From Onchidella celtica (Eukaryota; Mollusca; Gastropoda; Systellommatophora; Onchidiidae), in the NCBI GenBank assembly GCA_963931925.1, contig OZ007579.1, positions 36,829,066 through 36,893,065 on the forward strand: DNA of 64,000 bases, in the 5' to 3' direction. The notes under the pieces were generated by a model. That model saw only the letters and a program-made list of their open reading frames with translations, had not been told where the DNA came from and made no database searches. Shown piece after piece: positions 52,701 through 57,479 of the stretch (position 1 is the first letter of the stretch; the number at the start of each line of letters is the position of its first letter). The position numbers and the translations under genes were made by a program.

Positions 52701-53212
52701 GTCTGCTGTTGACGCACAATATCACAGGTCCTACTAAAACCATGTAACCTGAAAGTTCATGCACTTTACGATTTTTTTCCCCACCAATAACAATTAGCAT
52801 GAAGGGGTTAACGGACTAATAAAAATGGGACTAAAATGCAATGTAATTCAAAGAGGACATAATATAGTCACAGAAACTTTTGCCTAGTTTCCAAATAATC
52901 AGTTACAGTATTTAGTCTTTCTTTTACAGTTTTACAGTTCACCATCATGTAAAATTTAAACAGTGAGCCTTACTTTAAGTCTTCCTCCTTAATTTCTTTC
53001 TTTCTACCAGTAGGGGTGTAATACTCAAAGTCACTGCTAAAAGTAGTCTGTTTCTTCCGGGCTGATCTACGTGATGGTGTGATATCAGGTGTAGAATTTG
53101 CAGTCTCTTTGTCAACTGTTGGTGTGGAAACTTTCTTCACTTCATCTGCAGCCTCTTCCCCTTCCTCATCTTTAGCTGCAGCTGAGTTTGAGTCAGCAGT
53201 TTCACTGGCCAT
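20455..53212 (-). CDS. DIDO1: DIDO1/PHF3-family transcription regulator, complete CDS, 22 exons
   Basis: Nuclear protein whose family reads histone H3 through a PHD finger and binds RNA polymerase II through TFIIS-like and SPOC domains. The 22 exons sum to 8,598 nt (2,865 residues) with every phase agreeing. Order: acidic/basic start; AT-hook (KRGRPK, exon 2); long Lys/Ser-rich region with a KRKDSTE repeat; PHD about 1055-1106 (C1058, C1060, C1072, C1075, H1080, C1083, C1103, C1106); Cys motif KCIGRKC...YCSNEC about 1137-1155; TFIIS-like domain about 1347-1456; HRAHLFDLNCKVCTGK about 1527; SPOC about 1674-1820; His-rich and Pro/Arg-rich tail. Domain order and wording match DIDO1 best (VYCSNEC, HRAHLFDLNCKVCTG, PDTIHIMGRI, SRGRCGV); PHF3 lacks an N-terminal PHD. 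The N-terminal region is far longer than in vertebrate DIDO1, whose PHD lies near residue 270. Confidence 0.95.
22823..23388. mobile_element. piggyBac-like MITE C with palindromic GTACC(A/T)GGTAC motifs
   Basis: TTAA at 22823-22826 and 23385-23388. Ends CCCCTTCGACCCC and, inverted, CCCCTTCGCAACG. The left part holds three near-palindromes built on GACGTACCTGGTACGTCAC. About 558 bp, in the last DIDO1 intron; its right-hand neighbour towards the final acceptor is only 108 bp away. Confidence 0.72.
23389..24366 (-). other. Rest of last DIDO1 intron
   Basis: Intronic sequence between exon 21 and MITE C. I see no gene or clear element. Confidence 0.6.
24367..24681 (-). CDS. DIDO1: DIDO1 coding exon 21
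   Basis: Encodes DDSEPYSPSKEAEPYSPGQE then AAADEPYDPEDESLMDDDG and an Ala/Thr/Ser/Val-rich stretch to VPPVG. The YSPxKE/EPYDPED wording matches the DRPYDPEEEYDPE-type region of vertebrate DIDO1. Phase 1 in and out; donor GTAAGT. Confidence 0.92.
24682..26746 (-). other. DIDO1 intron 21, left part
   Basis: Intronic. Contains a local duplication: CTCAGGAATGAACCCCAACA and AGTCAATT...GCCAACAGCTG-type text occur at about 25700-25760 and again at about 25892-25960. Nothing coding is recognised. Confidence 0.5.
26747..27204. mobile_element. MITE with AGACCTCCCAAGT terminal repeats
   Basis: Perfect 13-bp inverted ends: AGACCTCCCAAGT at 26747-26759 and its complement at 27192-27204. The interior includes a G run (about 26818-26832) and a poly(A) run. 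About 458 bp, class unassigned. Confidence 0.65.
27550..27798 (-). CDS. DIDO1: DIDO1 coding exon 20 (His-rich)
   Basis: Encodes NTAQPVAEYIPTPTAKK, a Lys/Glu/Ser-rich run, then a His-rich segment (HHHHRDHHHHHPDHHDHYHH) ending PTELE. YIPTP echoes YVPMP of exon 19. Phase 1 in, phase 1 out; donor GTAACA. Confidence 0.9.
28035..28289. mobile_element. MITE family GGTATTTGCC, copy 2
   Basis: Starts GAGGGGTATTTGCCATATTG and ends, inverted, CGGGTATTTGCTGTATTGTT. The interior (GATTTTGAGATTTG, TTAATTTCATTACGTAT) aligns with copy 1 in the opposite orientation. About 255 bp. Confidence 0.8.
28290..30461 (-). other. DIDO1 intron 20, remaining part
   Basis: Intronic. A purine-rich tract (AG/GA) spans about 28600-28800. 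No coding similarity and no defined mobile element seen. Confidence 0.55.
30462..30582 (-). CDS. DIDO1: DIDO1 coding exon 19
   Basis: Encodes PKVSPSESTSSSASSSADAK then QKTPVEEYEPEYVPMPIKPK. Phase 0 in, phase 1 out; donor GTGAGT. The split codon joins to exon 20 as N. Confidence 0.9.
31289..31548. mobile_element. piggyBac-like MITE D (TTAA-flanked)
   Basis: TTAA at 31289-31292 and 31545-31548. Ends CCCTTAAAAGATG and, inverted, CCCTTTGGAAACGGG. About 252 bp inside DIDO1 intron 19. Confidence 0.65.
31989..32236 (-). CDS. DIDO1: DIDO1 coding exon 18
   Basis: Finishes the SPOC domain (GLEENRPHMLIGILVRQR, compare GLE..RPN..LGL in relatives), then a Gly/Ser-rich linker and SRDPRLAKLAAQEGSS. Acceptor TGTAG, donor GTAAGT. 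Phase 1 in, phase 0 out. Confidence 0.93.
32237..33386 (-). other. DIDO1 intron 18
   Basis: Intronic, with a CAA microsatellite near 32706-32730. No gene or element recognised. Confidence 0.55.
33387..33582 (-). CDS. DIDO1: DIDO1 coding exon 17 (SPOC)
   Basis: SPOC core: DLTIIRFIPGSDDEKVAYVH, LYSYLNSRGRCGVANN, KDFYVVPLASHSKLP, LLPFDGPG. SRGR.GV and the K(D)xYxxPL pattern are SPOC hallmarks. Phase 0 in, phase 1 out; donor GTAAAC. Confidence 0.95.
33670..33915. repeat. Fold-back repeat family RF1, copy 3
   Basis: Left arm AAAAAGTTGTATAGTTGTAT, GCAATGCCTTGCG, AAGAAATAATACAG; right arm is its diverged inverse (CTGTATTATTGCTTACTCG, AGGCTTTGCTATATACAACT). The usual CTTTGTTGTGACCTC...TTTTCTGTGGTTTT tail follows to about 33905. 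A partial extra arm precedes it at about 33680. Confidence 0.78.
34553..34859. mobile_element. piggyBac-like MITE E (right TTAA decayed)
   Basis: TTAA at 34553-34556, then CTCTTTCCCTACGGGCC. The right end, inverted, reads CTCTTTCCCTGTGG, but the flank is TGAA (34856-34859) instead of TTAA. About 299 bp in DIDO1 intron 17. Confidence 0.6.
34940..35029 (-). CDS. DIDO1: DIDO1 coding exon 16 (SPOC)
   Basis: Encodes TIPDTIHIMGRISPDHMWDY then LSKIRQAGSK, matching the LPDTIHIGGRI...VWDYV segment of SPOC. 30 codons, phase 0 both sides; donor GTAAGA. Confidence 0.95.
35604..35806. mobile_element. Fold-back MITE, about 70-bp arms
   Basis: GGGATCTAAGTGTCA with AAGCAAAAACATCATTTCAG near 35604-35665 is repeated inverted at about 35740-35806 (CTGAAATGATGCTTTTTTGC, TCCTTAGATCCC). 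A C run (about 35817-35830) lies just outside. Non-coding, in DIDO1 intron 16. Confidence 0.75.
35932..36082 (-). CDS. DIDO1: DIDO1 coding exon 15 (SPOC start)
   Basis: Encodes RSPDSALQSGLEAKPKFTPT then MLWKGFVSMLDVAKFFTSAY and RVSGPTDHI. W-K-G-F and VAKF match the first SPOC strand. I chose the GTGAGT donor after DHI (35930-35931). Reading through reaches a stop 12 codons later, so an alternative end is possible. Confidence 0.9.
36218..37117. mobile_element. About 900-bp element with G-run/GGTCCTGAA terminal repeats
   Basis: Left end is ten G's then TCCTGAAGACGATTTTT. The right end, read inverted, is a long G run then TCCTGAAATCGAAATTAG. Interior is AT-rich with no recognisable protein. It fills much of DIDO1 intron 15. 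Class unassigned. Confidence 0.6.
37118..37646 (-). other. DIDO1 intron 15, proximal part
   Basis: Contains two diverged copies of a block with GTGGCxxTGGC(A/G)TAT...GTATATTTAAATAT (about 37150-37195 and 37510-37560). No gene seen. Confidence 0.45.
37647..37939 (-). CDS. DIDO1: DIDO1 coding exon 14
   Basis: Encodes LKAASISPDDESKEEGSPVE, KAEEIVKNALRTMQKTEQEV, a Pro/Ser segment (PLPLSPKISTPGK) and a Ser/Lys run to KKVVVR. Phase 0 in, phase 2 out; donor GTAAGA. Confidence 0.9.
38519..38698 (-). CDS. DIDO1: DIDO1 coding exon 13
   Basis: Encodes TRIEEKKDPEPESQDEPSQT then DQHRAHLFDLNCKVCTGKIV. TxQHRAHLFDLNCKxCTG is a block shared with vertebrate DIDO1. 60 codons, phase 0 both sides. The donor GTATTA is weak. 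Confidence 0.92.
38990..39710. mobile_element. Nested fold-back element with two inverted-repeat pairs
   Basis: Outer arms: GCCTGAAGAAAGGGCCCAGT (from about 38999) and its diverged inverse ending about 39700. Inside lies a 100-bp unit with perfect 13-bp ends TAGGGGACCGTGG (39231-39243 and inverted 39318-39330). Its interior (TACTGAGTAGTGCTCACTGC) is again inverted at about 39390-39425. Non-coding, in DIDO1 intron 13. Confidence 0.7.
39887..40012 (-). CDS. DIDO1: DIDO1 coding exon 12
   Basis: Encodes QLEMIEKTEQEALKHSESLK, HVRKKTHKGEVEVEDEDLS, ILE: a charged helix after the TFIIS-like domain. 42 codons, phase 0 both sides; donor GTTTGT is non-consensus. Confidence 0.88.
40013..41292 (-). other. 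DIDO1 intron 12
   Basis: Contains two short direct copies of GTGTC(T)GT(C/T)AGACCCCAA (about 40340 and 40440) and, at 40740-40780 and 41095-41120, two TTTAAGGACTTTT blocks. No gene recognised. Confidence 0.5.
41293..41409 (-). CDS. DIDO1: DIDO1 coding exon 11 (TFIIS-like end)
   Basis: Encodes GLFRKILTGKIKPHKLVQMS, TEDLASRELAKWREQESKH. Matches NxGLxxxVLxGxIxPxxLVxM and the MASxELxxWR ending of the TFIIS central domain. 39 codons, phase 0; donor GTAAGT. Confidence 0.95.
41551..41970. mobile_element. MITE family GGTATTTGCC, copy 3, split by an insertion
   Basis: Left end CAGTATTCTCCATATTGTTG; right end, inverted, GGGGTTTTTGCCATACTGTTG at about 41945-41972. The interior (TTTTGAGGTTCTG, CTAATTTCATTATGTATAAG) aligns with copies 1 and 2. 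About 175 bp of unrelated sequence interrupts it near its right end, so the insertion is younger. Confidence 0.78.
41769..41943 (-). mobile_element. 5'-truncated LINE 3' end with (ATG)n tail, nested in MITE
   Basis: On the minus strand a frame reads DINCPLWSRLCRSQLELRNH then LCIHR, close to the C-terminal zinc-finger end of LINE-encoded proteins (compare CNHCHRTLGSN...H...C in the LINE at 59.8-62.9 kb). It ends in ATGATGATGATG, a microsatellite tail. The first CxxC cysteine is lost (PLW), so it is decayed. Confidence 0.6.
42063..42222 (-). CDS. DIDO1: DIDO1 coding exon 10 (TFIIS-like)
   Basis: Encodes AHEADDIMLSSNEIKSLALT, IEEELFSMFNDTGHKYRTKY, RSLIFNIKDKKNK. The KYRxKYRSLxFNLKDxKN block is diagnostic of TFIIS central-domain proteins. 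Phase 2 in, phase 0 out; donor GTAAGA. Confidence 0.96.
42287..42526. mobile_element. MITE family GTCCCCTTAGAATGA, copy 1
   Basis: Left end GTCCTCTTAAAATGATATGG; right end, inverted, ATCCCCTTAGAATGAC. Interior GGCTGAACTGAGTTACACA, CTTCTCCACTGCGTGTC and CAATTTCTCAAAAG matches 47544-47768 throughout. In DIDO1 intron 10. Confidence 0.82.
43060..43390 (-). CDS. DIDO1: DIDO1 coding exon 9
   Basis: Starts with a strongly charged RD/SD/KD region (DDKHRDRDRDSKSDRDKKSS), goes through a Ser/Arg region, then NKIRLNVRTALRDSLTTR, the first helix of the TFIIS-like domain. Phase 1 in, phase 2 out; donor GTTAGT. Confidence 0.93.
43391..44056 (-). other. DIDO1 intron 9
   Basis: Intronic; no gene or mobile element recognised. 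Confidence 0.55.
44057..44282 (-). CDS. DIDO1: DIDO1 coding exon 8 (Ser-rich)
   Basis: Encodes VKEKQQ, a poly-Ser run, THTPSS-like KSHTPSSSDAVEVVERETGE, GLHRWLEQHPSFEVVQPHKH and a second Ser run. Low complexity apart from the RWLEQHPSFEVV segment. Phase 0 in, phase 1 out; donor GTGAGC. Confidence 0.9.
44791..44946 (-). CDS. DIDO1: DIDO1 coding exon 7 (Cys motif)
   Basis: Encodes KLQQKCIGRKCIKTPRPGSV then YCSNECIMSHAQDSLKAIRE. The C-x4-C...YCSNxC pattern is conserved after the PHD finger in DIDO1 (KCIGPGC...VYCSNDC). The donor GTCATA is weak; retaining the intron would add a short tail and stop at 44728. 52 codons, phase 0. Confidence 0.9.
45339..45394 (-). CDS. DIDO1: DIDO1 coding exon 6 (56 nt)
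   Basis: Small linker exon: GAEKTGTSEKPSTSKGGES. It is required to keep phase between the PHD exon and exon 7. Acceptor TTTCAG, donor GTAAGT. Confidence 0.88.
45395..46079 (-). other. DIDO1 intron 6
   Basis: Intronic; no gene or repeat recognised. Confidence 0.55.
46080..46201 (-). CDS. DIDO1: DIDO1 coding exon 5 (PHD, second half)
   Basis: Encodes FMICCDKCEEWFHGTCVGIT, RARGKEMEENEEEYICPVCS. Supplies C1072, C1075, H1080, C1083, C1103 and C1106 of the C4HC3 finger. W1078 is in the position of an aromatic residue in H3K4me3-reading PHDs. Phase 2 in, phase 1 out; donor GTAAGT. Confidence 0.97.
46202..46902 (-). other. DIDO1 intron 5 (splits the PHD finger)
   Basis: Lies between C1060 and C1072 of the PHD finger. 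No element recognised. Confidence 0.6.
46903..47050 (-). CDS. DIDO1: DIDO1 coding exon 4 (acidic + PHD first half)
   Basis: Acidic run (EDTDDEEDEEDEGGHESEEH) followed by DPDTMYCICRKPHNNR, which carries C1058 and C1060. YCICRxPHNNRFMICCD is almost identical to vertebrate DIDO1. Phase 1 in, phase 2 out. Confidence 0.97.
47544..47768. mobile_element. MITE family GTCCCCTTAGAATGA, copy 2
   Basis: Left end GTCCCCTTAGAATGACATGG; right end, inverted, GTCCCCTTAGAATGATAAGG. 225 bp, same interior as 42287-42526. It sits 60 bp beyond the donor of DIDO1 exon 3. Confidence 0.86.
47829..49923 (-). CDS. DIDO1: DIDO1 coding exon 3 (large Lys-rich exon)
   Basis: 2,095-nt exon encoding about 698 residues: APKSAQMEKLAPALAGLVKR, two similar KADGTIIRGK/TADGKIIKIK segments, long Lys/Ser-rich stretches, VDMTMMDLFKPDGLIV, VSLHENQKNVSTG, DMEELQQMM-like NMEELQQMMKKSDGSD and a sevenfold KRKDSTE repeat before KPDGAG. 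The codon pattern and single frame over 2 kb argue for real coding. I recognise no folded domain. Phase 0 in, phase 1 out; donor GTAAGA. Confidence 0.92.
47880..48036 (-). repeat. Coding 21-bp repeat, KRKDSTE x7
   Basis: Seven near-perfect 21-nt units encode the heptad KRKDSTE, beginning after KHSTE and ending at STDRKKE. Synonymous differences between units show some age. It lies inside DIDO1 exon 3. Confidence 0.9.
50204..50408. mobile_element. piggyBac-like MITE F (TTAA-flanked)
   Basis: TTAA at 50204-50207 and 50405-50408. Ends CCCTCTGGTGCC and, inverted, GCCTCTAGTGCC. About 197 bp, in DIDO1 intron 3. Confidence 0.72.
50841..51636. mobile_element. pogo/Tigger-like non-autonomous DNA transposon, 796 bp
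   Basis: Inverted ends CAGTAAAACCTCGCTATACC and CAGTAAAACCTCGTTATACC, each followed by GCCA. Both are flanked by TA (50839-50840 and 51637-51638), the Tc1/mariner-superfamily target. Extra internal copies of TCGTTATACCGCCA lie near 50930 and 51560. No transposase frame remains. Confidence 0.88.
51854..52571 (-). CDS. DIDO1: DIDO1 coding exon 2 (AT-hook, acidic/basic)
   Basis: Encodes KPGITTGKGKQAGKGQKKGK, alternating Glu/Asp- and Lys-rich blocks, an AT-hook-like core KAKRGRPKATAKKK, and SPLAQNLVKKLAEAGSDSGS to VPSKKQ. The RGRP core suggests minor-groove DNA binding. Phase 2 in, phase 0 out; donor GTAAAT. Confidence 0.92.
52644..52811. mobile_element. piggyBac-like MITE G (TTAA-flanked)
   Basis: TTAA at 52644-52647 and 52808-52811. 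Ends CCCCTTTACTGCCCTGTGG and, inverted, CCCCTTCATGC. 160 bp, in DIDO1 intron 2. Confidence 0.72.
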
Positions 53213-53235
53213 GACCAAATCTGCTGATATTTGCC
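52974..53235 (-). CDS. DIDO1: DIDO1 coding exon 1 with start codon (53212-53210)
   Basis: ATG at 53212-53210 opens MASETADSNSAAAKDEEGEE, later RRSARKKQTTFSSDFEYYTP and KKEIKEEDL. The acceptor (TTGGCAG) puts 23 nt before the ATG. If joined to the exon ending at 56254, a TAA lies in frame 14 codons after it upstream, so this ATG is the first usable start. Phase 2 out; donor GTAAGG. Confidence 0.85.
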
Positions 53236-54780
53236 CTGCCAAAATGGAATATCACGGATTATATTAATTTCCCAGGACAGAATAAGGGTTAACATCTGTC
53301 CTAAGAGATTTTAAGTTTATTACAAAATACTGTTTTTTTTTACTGCAGATACAAAAACATAAAACAAAGTGAATATTTGAGATCAACAATGAAATGAAAG
53401 CAAACACAGTACTTGACTGCAGCAGTTGAATTCTATTTTAAAAACACACAACAGCTAACCTTTCCATACTTTATTTGATTAACACACAATATTCTCAAAA
53501 CCTGTGTTTGGTGACATACCACTGACTCCTATTCCTAATCTTAGGAATCACAAATAATGGCTGATTTTGAAATAACTGACTCTGATCAGAGTGATCATCA
53601 ATTATAATTTAGAAATCGATGCAGAGCACAAAAGATGTTTAAAGGAACTTCAATTCATCTCCAGAAATTTAGATGAGATTCATGGAAAAACGATATAAAG
53701 AGCCTGGATTTGCAACGTAAAGGAAGCAGTAGTAATGAAGAAATAATTTTTCACTCTTATTGTTAAATGTTACAGAATAAAGGGTATCATTATAACTGAC
53801 CTATAAAAGTGAGTTAATGGCAAAATAAATAGCTCACTTCTCTTCTGTGGCACCCTGTATATAATATATTTACTTCATGTGTCTTTACATCATGTCAGGG
53901 ACACAATAAGTCTCCTTTCGGGAAACAAATGAAAACAAAAAATCCATCATTTTTGTGATGCAACAAACTTTCAGACATCCCATCATCCATGAGAAGGTAC
54001 AAAATTGAGTCTTGCAATGTATTATCTGATCTGCAATAGCAACTTTTGTTCACCACAAAAAACAAAAACAAAAATTGAAATGGTGTCAGTGAATTTTCAC
54101 TTTTCACCCGAGTCACTCGCACTCTCACTCTCAGTCCCACTCTTCACTGTTCAACCACACTCCATGTATAGGGCCGGTTAATGTGTACATTGATTAAGAT
54201 TGAAACAATTACCAACTTTGATAATATAATTCAGGTACACATATAAACCCCATAAATTATCACAATGCTGAGTGTTATTTCGACAAAACTGGTGGCAGCC
54301 ATCAGTGACACACTTCAATGAACATCCTTTTCTCCATGAAGTTCAGCATGCCACAAGACAAGAACAAAAATATATATCAATTATTATTATTATTTAATTA
54401 ATTAATTAATGTAATATAGCTTGATAAACGAAGTGTTTATCCGCCAATACTGTCTCTGAATTCTCTGATAAAAGTTTCCCTAGAATTTTTTTTTTATCTG
54501 CCAACATAAATTCTGTATTTGAGCGTGATCTCCCCTGATTCGAATCTTCAGTTTCTCCATCTTCCTCCTTTGTTCCGTTCATCCCCATCAACATTCGTAA
54601 TGCGCATGTGTTGTAAACGATGGCATGATTGAAATTGGAGAGACTTTTTCTGAATAAAAATGGAATTTCATTGATTAAATGGATACGAAGGTTGAGGTCT
54701 TATCCATAGGGGATATGGGTTTCGTGGTTTAGTCATGCTTATTTAGTTAAGAATTCCCTCACAATTACTTGAATTACTCA
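53236..54780 (-). other. DIDO1 intron 1, proximal part
   Basis: Intronic sequence between exon 1 of the CDS and the repeat-rich 54.8-56.0 kb block. No gene or defined element recognised; an ATTA/TTAA microsatellite lies near 54384-54410. Confidence 0.5.
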
Positions 54781-54790
54781 CGGGTCTGAG

Positions 54791-55137
54791 TTCTCAGTTG
54801 TGTAGTGGTTAGCATCTTTGCCTGTCAGTCAGGGGACCATGGTTTGATTCTCAGCAGGGCAGTTTTTTTTATGTCTTTTTACTAGGAATCAATCTTTTTT
54901 TTTTTAAATCCAAGAACAATAATACATTAATAGGGAATAAATCCAGTTTTATATTTTTTTTTTTGTATCTTCACCTGCCATTAGTGTCAATCAGGGTAAA
55001 GTGGTTTGATTCTCAGCAGGGTAGGATTTTTTTCTGCTTTCTTATAGAAGTCTTTATCAGAGCTATCAATCTGTTTGGTAATATTTTTTTTTTTATCCAA
55101 CAACATTAGGGAATGAATCCAGTTGTTTTTTTTTTTT
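54791..55137 (+). repeat. Two tandem tRNA-Asp-like repeat units
   Basis: Unit 1 carries GTAGTGGTTAGCATC (A-box-like), GCCTGTCAGTCAGG (Asp anticodon-arm-like, GTC) and GGTTTGATTCTCAG (B-box-like), then a T-rich tail with GGGAATAAATCCAG. Unit 2 (from about 54985) repeats TGGTTTGATTCTCAGCAGGG and the AGGGAATGAATCCAGT tail. Probably a SINE or decayed tRNA retrosequences, not a functional tRNA: the acceptor stem does not pair. Confidence 0.6.
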
Positions 55138-55139
55138 GA

Positions 55140-55950
55140 ATTTATTATTACTATATTAGTCAACACCAACACCTGCCGATAAACACAAGCTTTATCTGCC
55201 GATAGTGTTGGCAGATAAACCCATGCAGTATCCGCCAATAATCCGCCTTGGGGACAAGGTGGTCTAGAGGCAAGGTGCTCGCCTCTCATGCCAAGGGTCC
55301 CGGGTTCTAAACCCGGCCGGTGCAGGCATGTTGGAAGTTTGGGATTTTTCTCATATTTTCATGTCCCTGATCCTATTGAGGGGTAGGATCGAGTACCTAG
55401 TCTTCTCGGATAAGGACGAAAAAATTCGGAGGGCCCGTGTGCACGTTGCGCACGTTAAAGATACCTTGGCAGTTGGAAATCGTAAAGAGCAGGCCGAACA
55501 GGCCGCTGCCCGGGCAAAATTAAATAAAAAATTCATCCCTACCACCCACTCCCCCTCATCCCCCCACCACCAAAAAAAAAAAAAAAAAAACGCCGACCGG
55601 CGCTGCACTGTGGCGACGACGTGCCTGCTCCAGTTGTAACTGGGGTGCAATGGCACAAAGGCAAAATTTCCCAAATGGGATTAAAAGAGTTATACAAATA
55701 CAAATACAAATACAAATAATGTTGCTGACCAAGGCTGTATCTGCTGATAATGCTGATGGATAAACCTGGGCACTATCCGCTGACAAAGTTGCCGGCCCAG
55801 GCTGCATCTGCTAATAGTGTTGGCAGCCCAGGCAGTATCTCAAGTATCTGCCAATTGATAATGTTGGTGGATGAACCTGGGCAGTACCCACCAACATTAT
55901 CAGTGGACAAACCTGGGCTATATCCGCCAATAACATTGGCAGATAATCAT
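55140..55950. repeat. Palindromic minisatellite (TATCTGCC...GGCAGATA), interrupted by a SINE
   Basis: Degenerate units of roughly 35-45 bp contain TATC(T/C)GCC(A/G)ATAxTGTTGG then CAGATAAACC(T)GGGCAG. Each half can pair (TATCTGCC with GGCAGATA). Units occur at 55165-55248 and, beyond the SINE, at 55730-55950; a stray TTTATCCGCCAATACTG lies near 54436. It sits in DIDO1 intron 1. Confidence 0.8.
55250..55719 (+). repeat. tRNA-derived SINE, full-length copy 3
   Basis: tRNA-like head about 55250-55330 with A-box TGGTCTAGAGG (about 55260), an anticodon-loop-like CTCATGC, and B-box GGGTTCTAAACCC (about 55302). The body carries CTTCTCGGATAAGGACGAAA, CACGTTAAAGATACC and CCGCTGCCCGGGCAAAATTA, then an A run, and a tail of (TACAAA)n at 55691-55719. 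It inserted into the palindromic minisatellite. Plus orientation, antisense to DIDO1. Confidence 0.9.
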
Positions 55951-56253
55951 CATGGCAGCCTTTGATAAAGTTTACTAAGATTTTTAGTGTGTTATCACTG
56001 ACTTTCAAATGGCAACAAATGTCAAAACTGACTGACTCAACTCATGCTTCCAACTTTTACTAGCTACACTGGCATTGCAAGTGGCTGAAAAAGAAAAGTG
56101 AATGACCAACTTGCAAAGTTGTATGACAGACTATAGTATCAGACGTCTTGTTACTGTTTTATAGGGATTTGGTCGGAAACATTCACAATAAAGAATACTC
56201 ACATTAGGTAGCCATGCCCTGCTTATTCCCTTTACCACACTAGAACAACTTAC

Positions 56254-56560
56254 CTGTTTTTTTATTAAATGTGCAGTCCTCTACAGCCAGTTAGCCAACG
56301 GCTGACACTCGTTTCACTTAGTGATAAGGCATGCCAAGCAGCCTGTGCAACGACGTAGCTGTCCTGCAACCTAGTCAATGATAGAATAGTGACAAACTTC
56401 AGTTGATGGAAATTGCAAAATGATGGAGAGGTATTCTGATTTTCTTCGCAAGGAAAATGTTTAATGCAAAAGCACCAATTTGTTAGAAACTCGCAAAACC
56501 GCAAAGAGGCAACTATTTTTGAGTTATCACAGTCGCTCCAACGATACTTCCGCCATACTT
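56254..56560 (-). other. DIDO1: Probable DIDO1 5' UTR exon
   Basis: A good donor (CAG|GTAAGT, 56253-56250 on the minus strand) precedes the 3-kb intron to the ATG exon. A stop lies in frame with the ATG inside it, consistent with leader sequence. The right boundary is a guess placed at the promoter-like motif. Confidence 0.55.
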
Positions 56561-56562
56561 GT
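56546..56562 (-). promoter_or_regulatory. Promoter-like YY1/ETS motif for DIDO1
   Basis: On the minus strand AAGTATGGCGGAAGTATCG combines an ATGGCGG (YY1-like) and a GCGGAAGT (ETS-like) core. Both are common around TATA-less housekeeping starts, and the position fits the head of the gene. Sequence match only. Confidence 0.35.
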
Positions 56563-57040
56563 TGTTTAAAGTCACGTGATCAAATTGCTGATTATTATAA
56601 CGGCGTGAGGAGAAAACGAAACAAAACATACATTAATACATTATAAATCTTTTCTGCAACATGTCTTAAATATCTTTCCCACCCCCCCCCCCCATTTCCA
56701 AATTTGTTAGTATAAATAAACTAGGGTTAACATTTACAGTTCTTATCACTTCAAGTAATAAATACCGCTTTCAGTCTGGAAACTGACGGTTGTTACCACA
56801 GTGTGAAAAACTACATTATTATATATAATTATTTTATATTATATATGCGTAGCATGGGGCATCGCTTTAGCAAGAAAGACAGAGAATGTACTGTACGGCT
56901 CTGATGCTAAAAATAGTTACACATGTAGTTATTTGCTTGCTTAACTGCCATCGTCAATTGAGCAGATATTACATTTTTATCTTTAGTCACACAACTATAA
57001 TTCAGCTGCCTGTTAACTAAGTCAAAATTTGGCAAAAATT
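56561..57040. other. Intergenic DNA between DIDO1 and TMEM60
   Basis: Holds a C run (about 56682-56692) and AT-rich sequence. No gene seen. Confidence 0.5.
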
Positions 57041-57044
57041 AAGA

Positions 57045-57460
57045 AACGGTTGTATATAGCAAAGCCTTGCCTAAGAAATAATACCCAAGATACAATGAAA
57101 CGCAAACTAAAAAGAAAAGACAGAAAAGGGCCGATATTTCGGCAACAGTACATTTCTTATTCAAATCTTTAATTGTTTAATTGTTGTATCTGTTCAATTT
57201 TCCAATTTTTTTTCACTATTGTTGTTTTTTCGTTGTTTTTTTTCCTTGAAAAAGGGTGTTGCCGAAATATCGGTCATTTCTGTCTTATCTTTTAGTTTGC
57301 ATTTCATTATATCGTTTGGGTGTTATTTTCCTAGAGGCTTTGCTACATAGCCTACAACCTCTTTTTTTTTTTTTTTTGCCAAATTTTGGCTTTGCCTACA
57401 GCCCAAAGCTTCTTTGCTGCGACCTCACATTTTTTCTGTGGTTTTTATATTTTGCCTGTT
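57045..57460. repeat. Fold-back repeat family RF1, copy 4 (longest arms)
   Basis: About 105-bp inverted arms: GGTTGTATATAGCAAAGCCT to GCCGATATTTCGGCAACA (57050-57148) and their inverse from TGTTGCCGAAATATCGG to AGGCTTTGCTACATAGCC, CTACAACC (57256-57360). The shared TTTGCCAAATTTTGGCTTTG ...TTTTTCTGTGGTTTTTAT tail follows to about 57450. CCTTGAAAAAGG...GCCGAAA lies at the loop side. Confidence 0.85.
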
Positions 57461-57479
57461 AACTATATTTCAAGTATGG

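Noticed and set aside
53240..53242. Upstream start giving MAGQISADLV for DIDO1
   Set aside because: The codon is TTG, and it lies before the AG acceptor (53236-53237), in the intron. The first ATG in frame is at 53212-53210.
55250..55330. Functional tRNA gene
   Set aside because: The A- and B-box motifs belong to a SINE with a body and (TACAAA)n tail, present in several copies.
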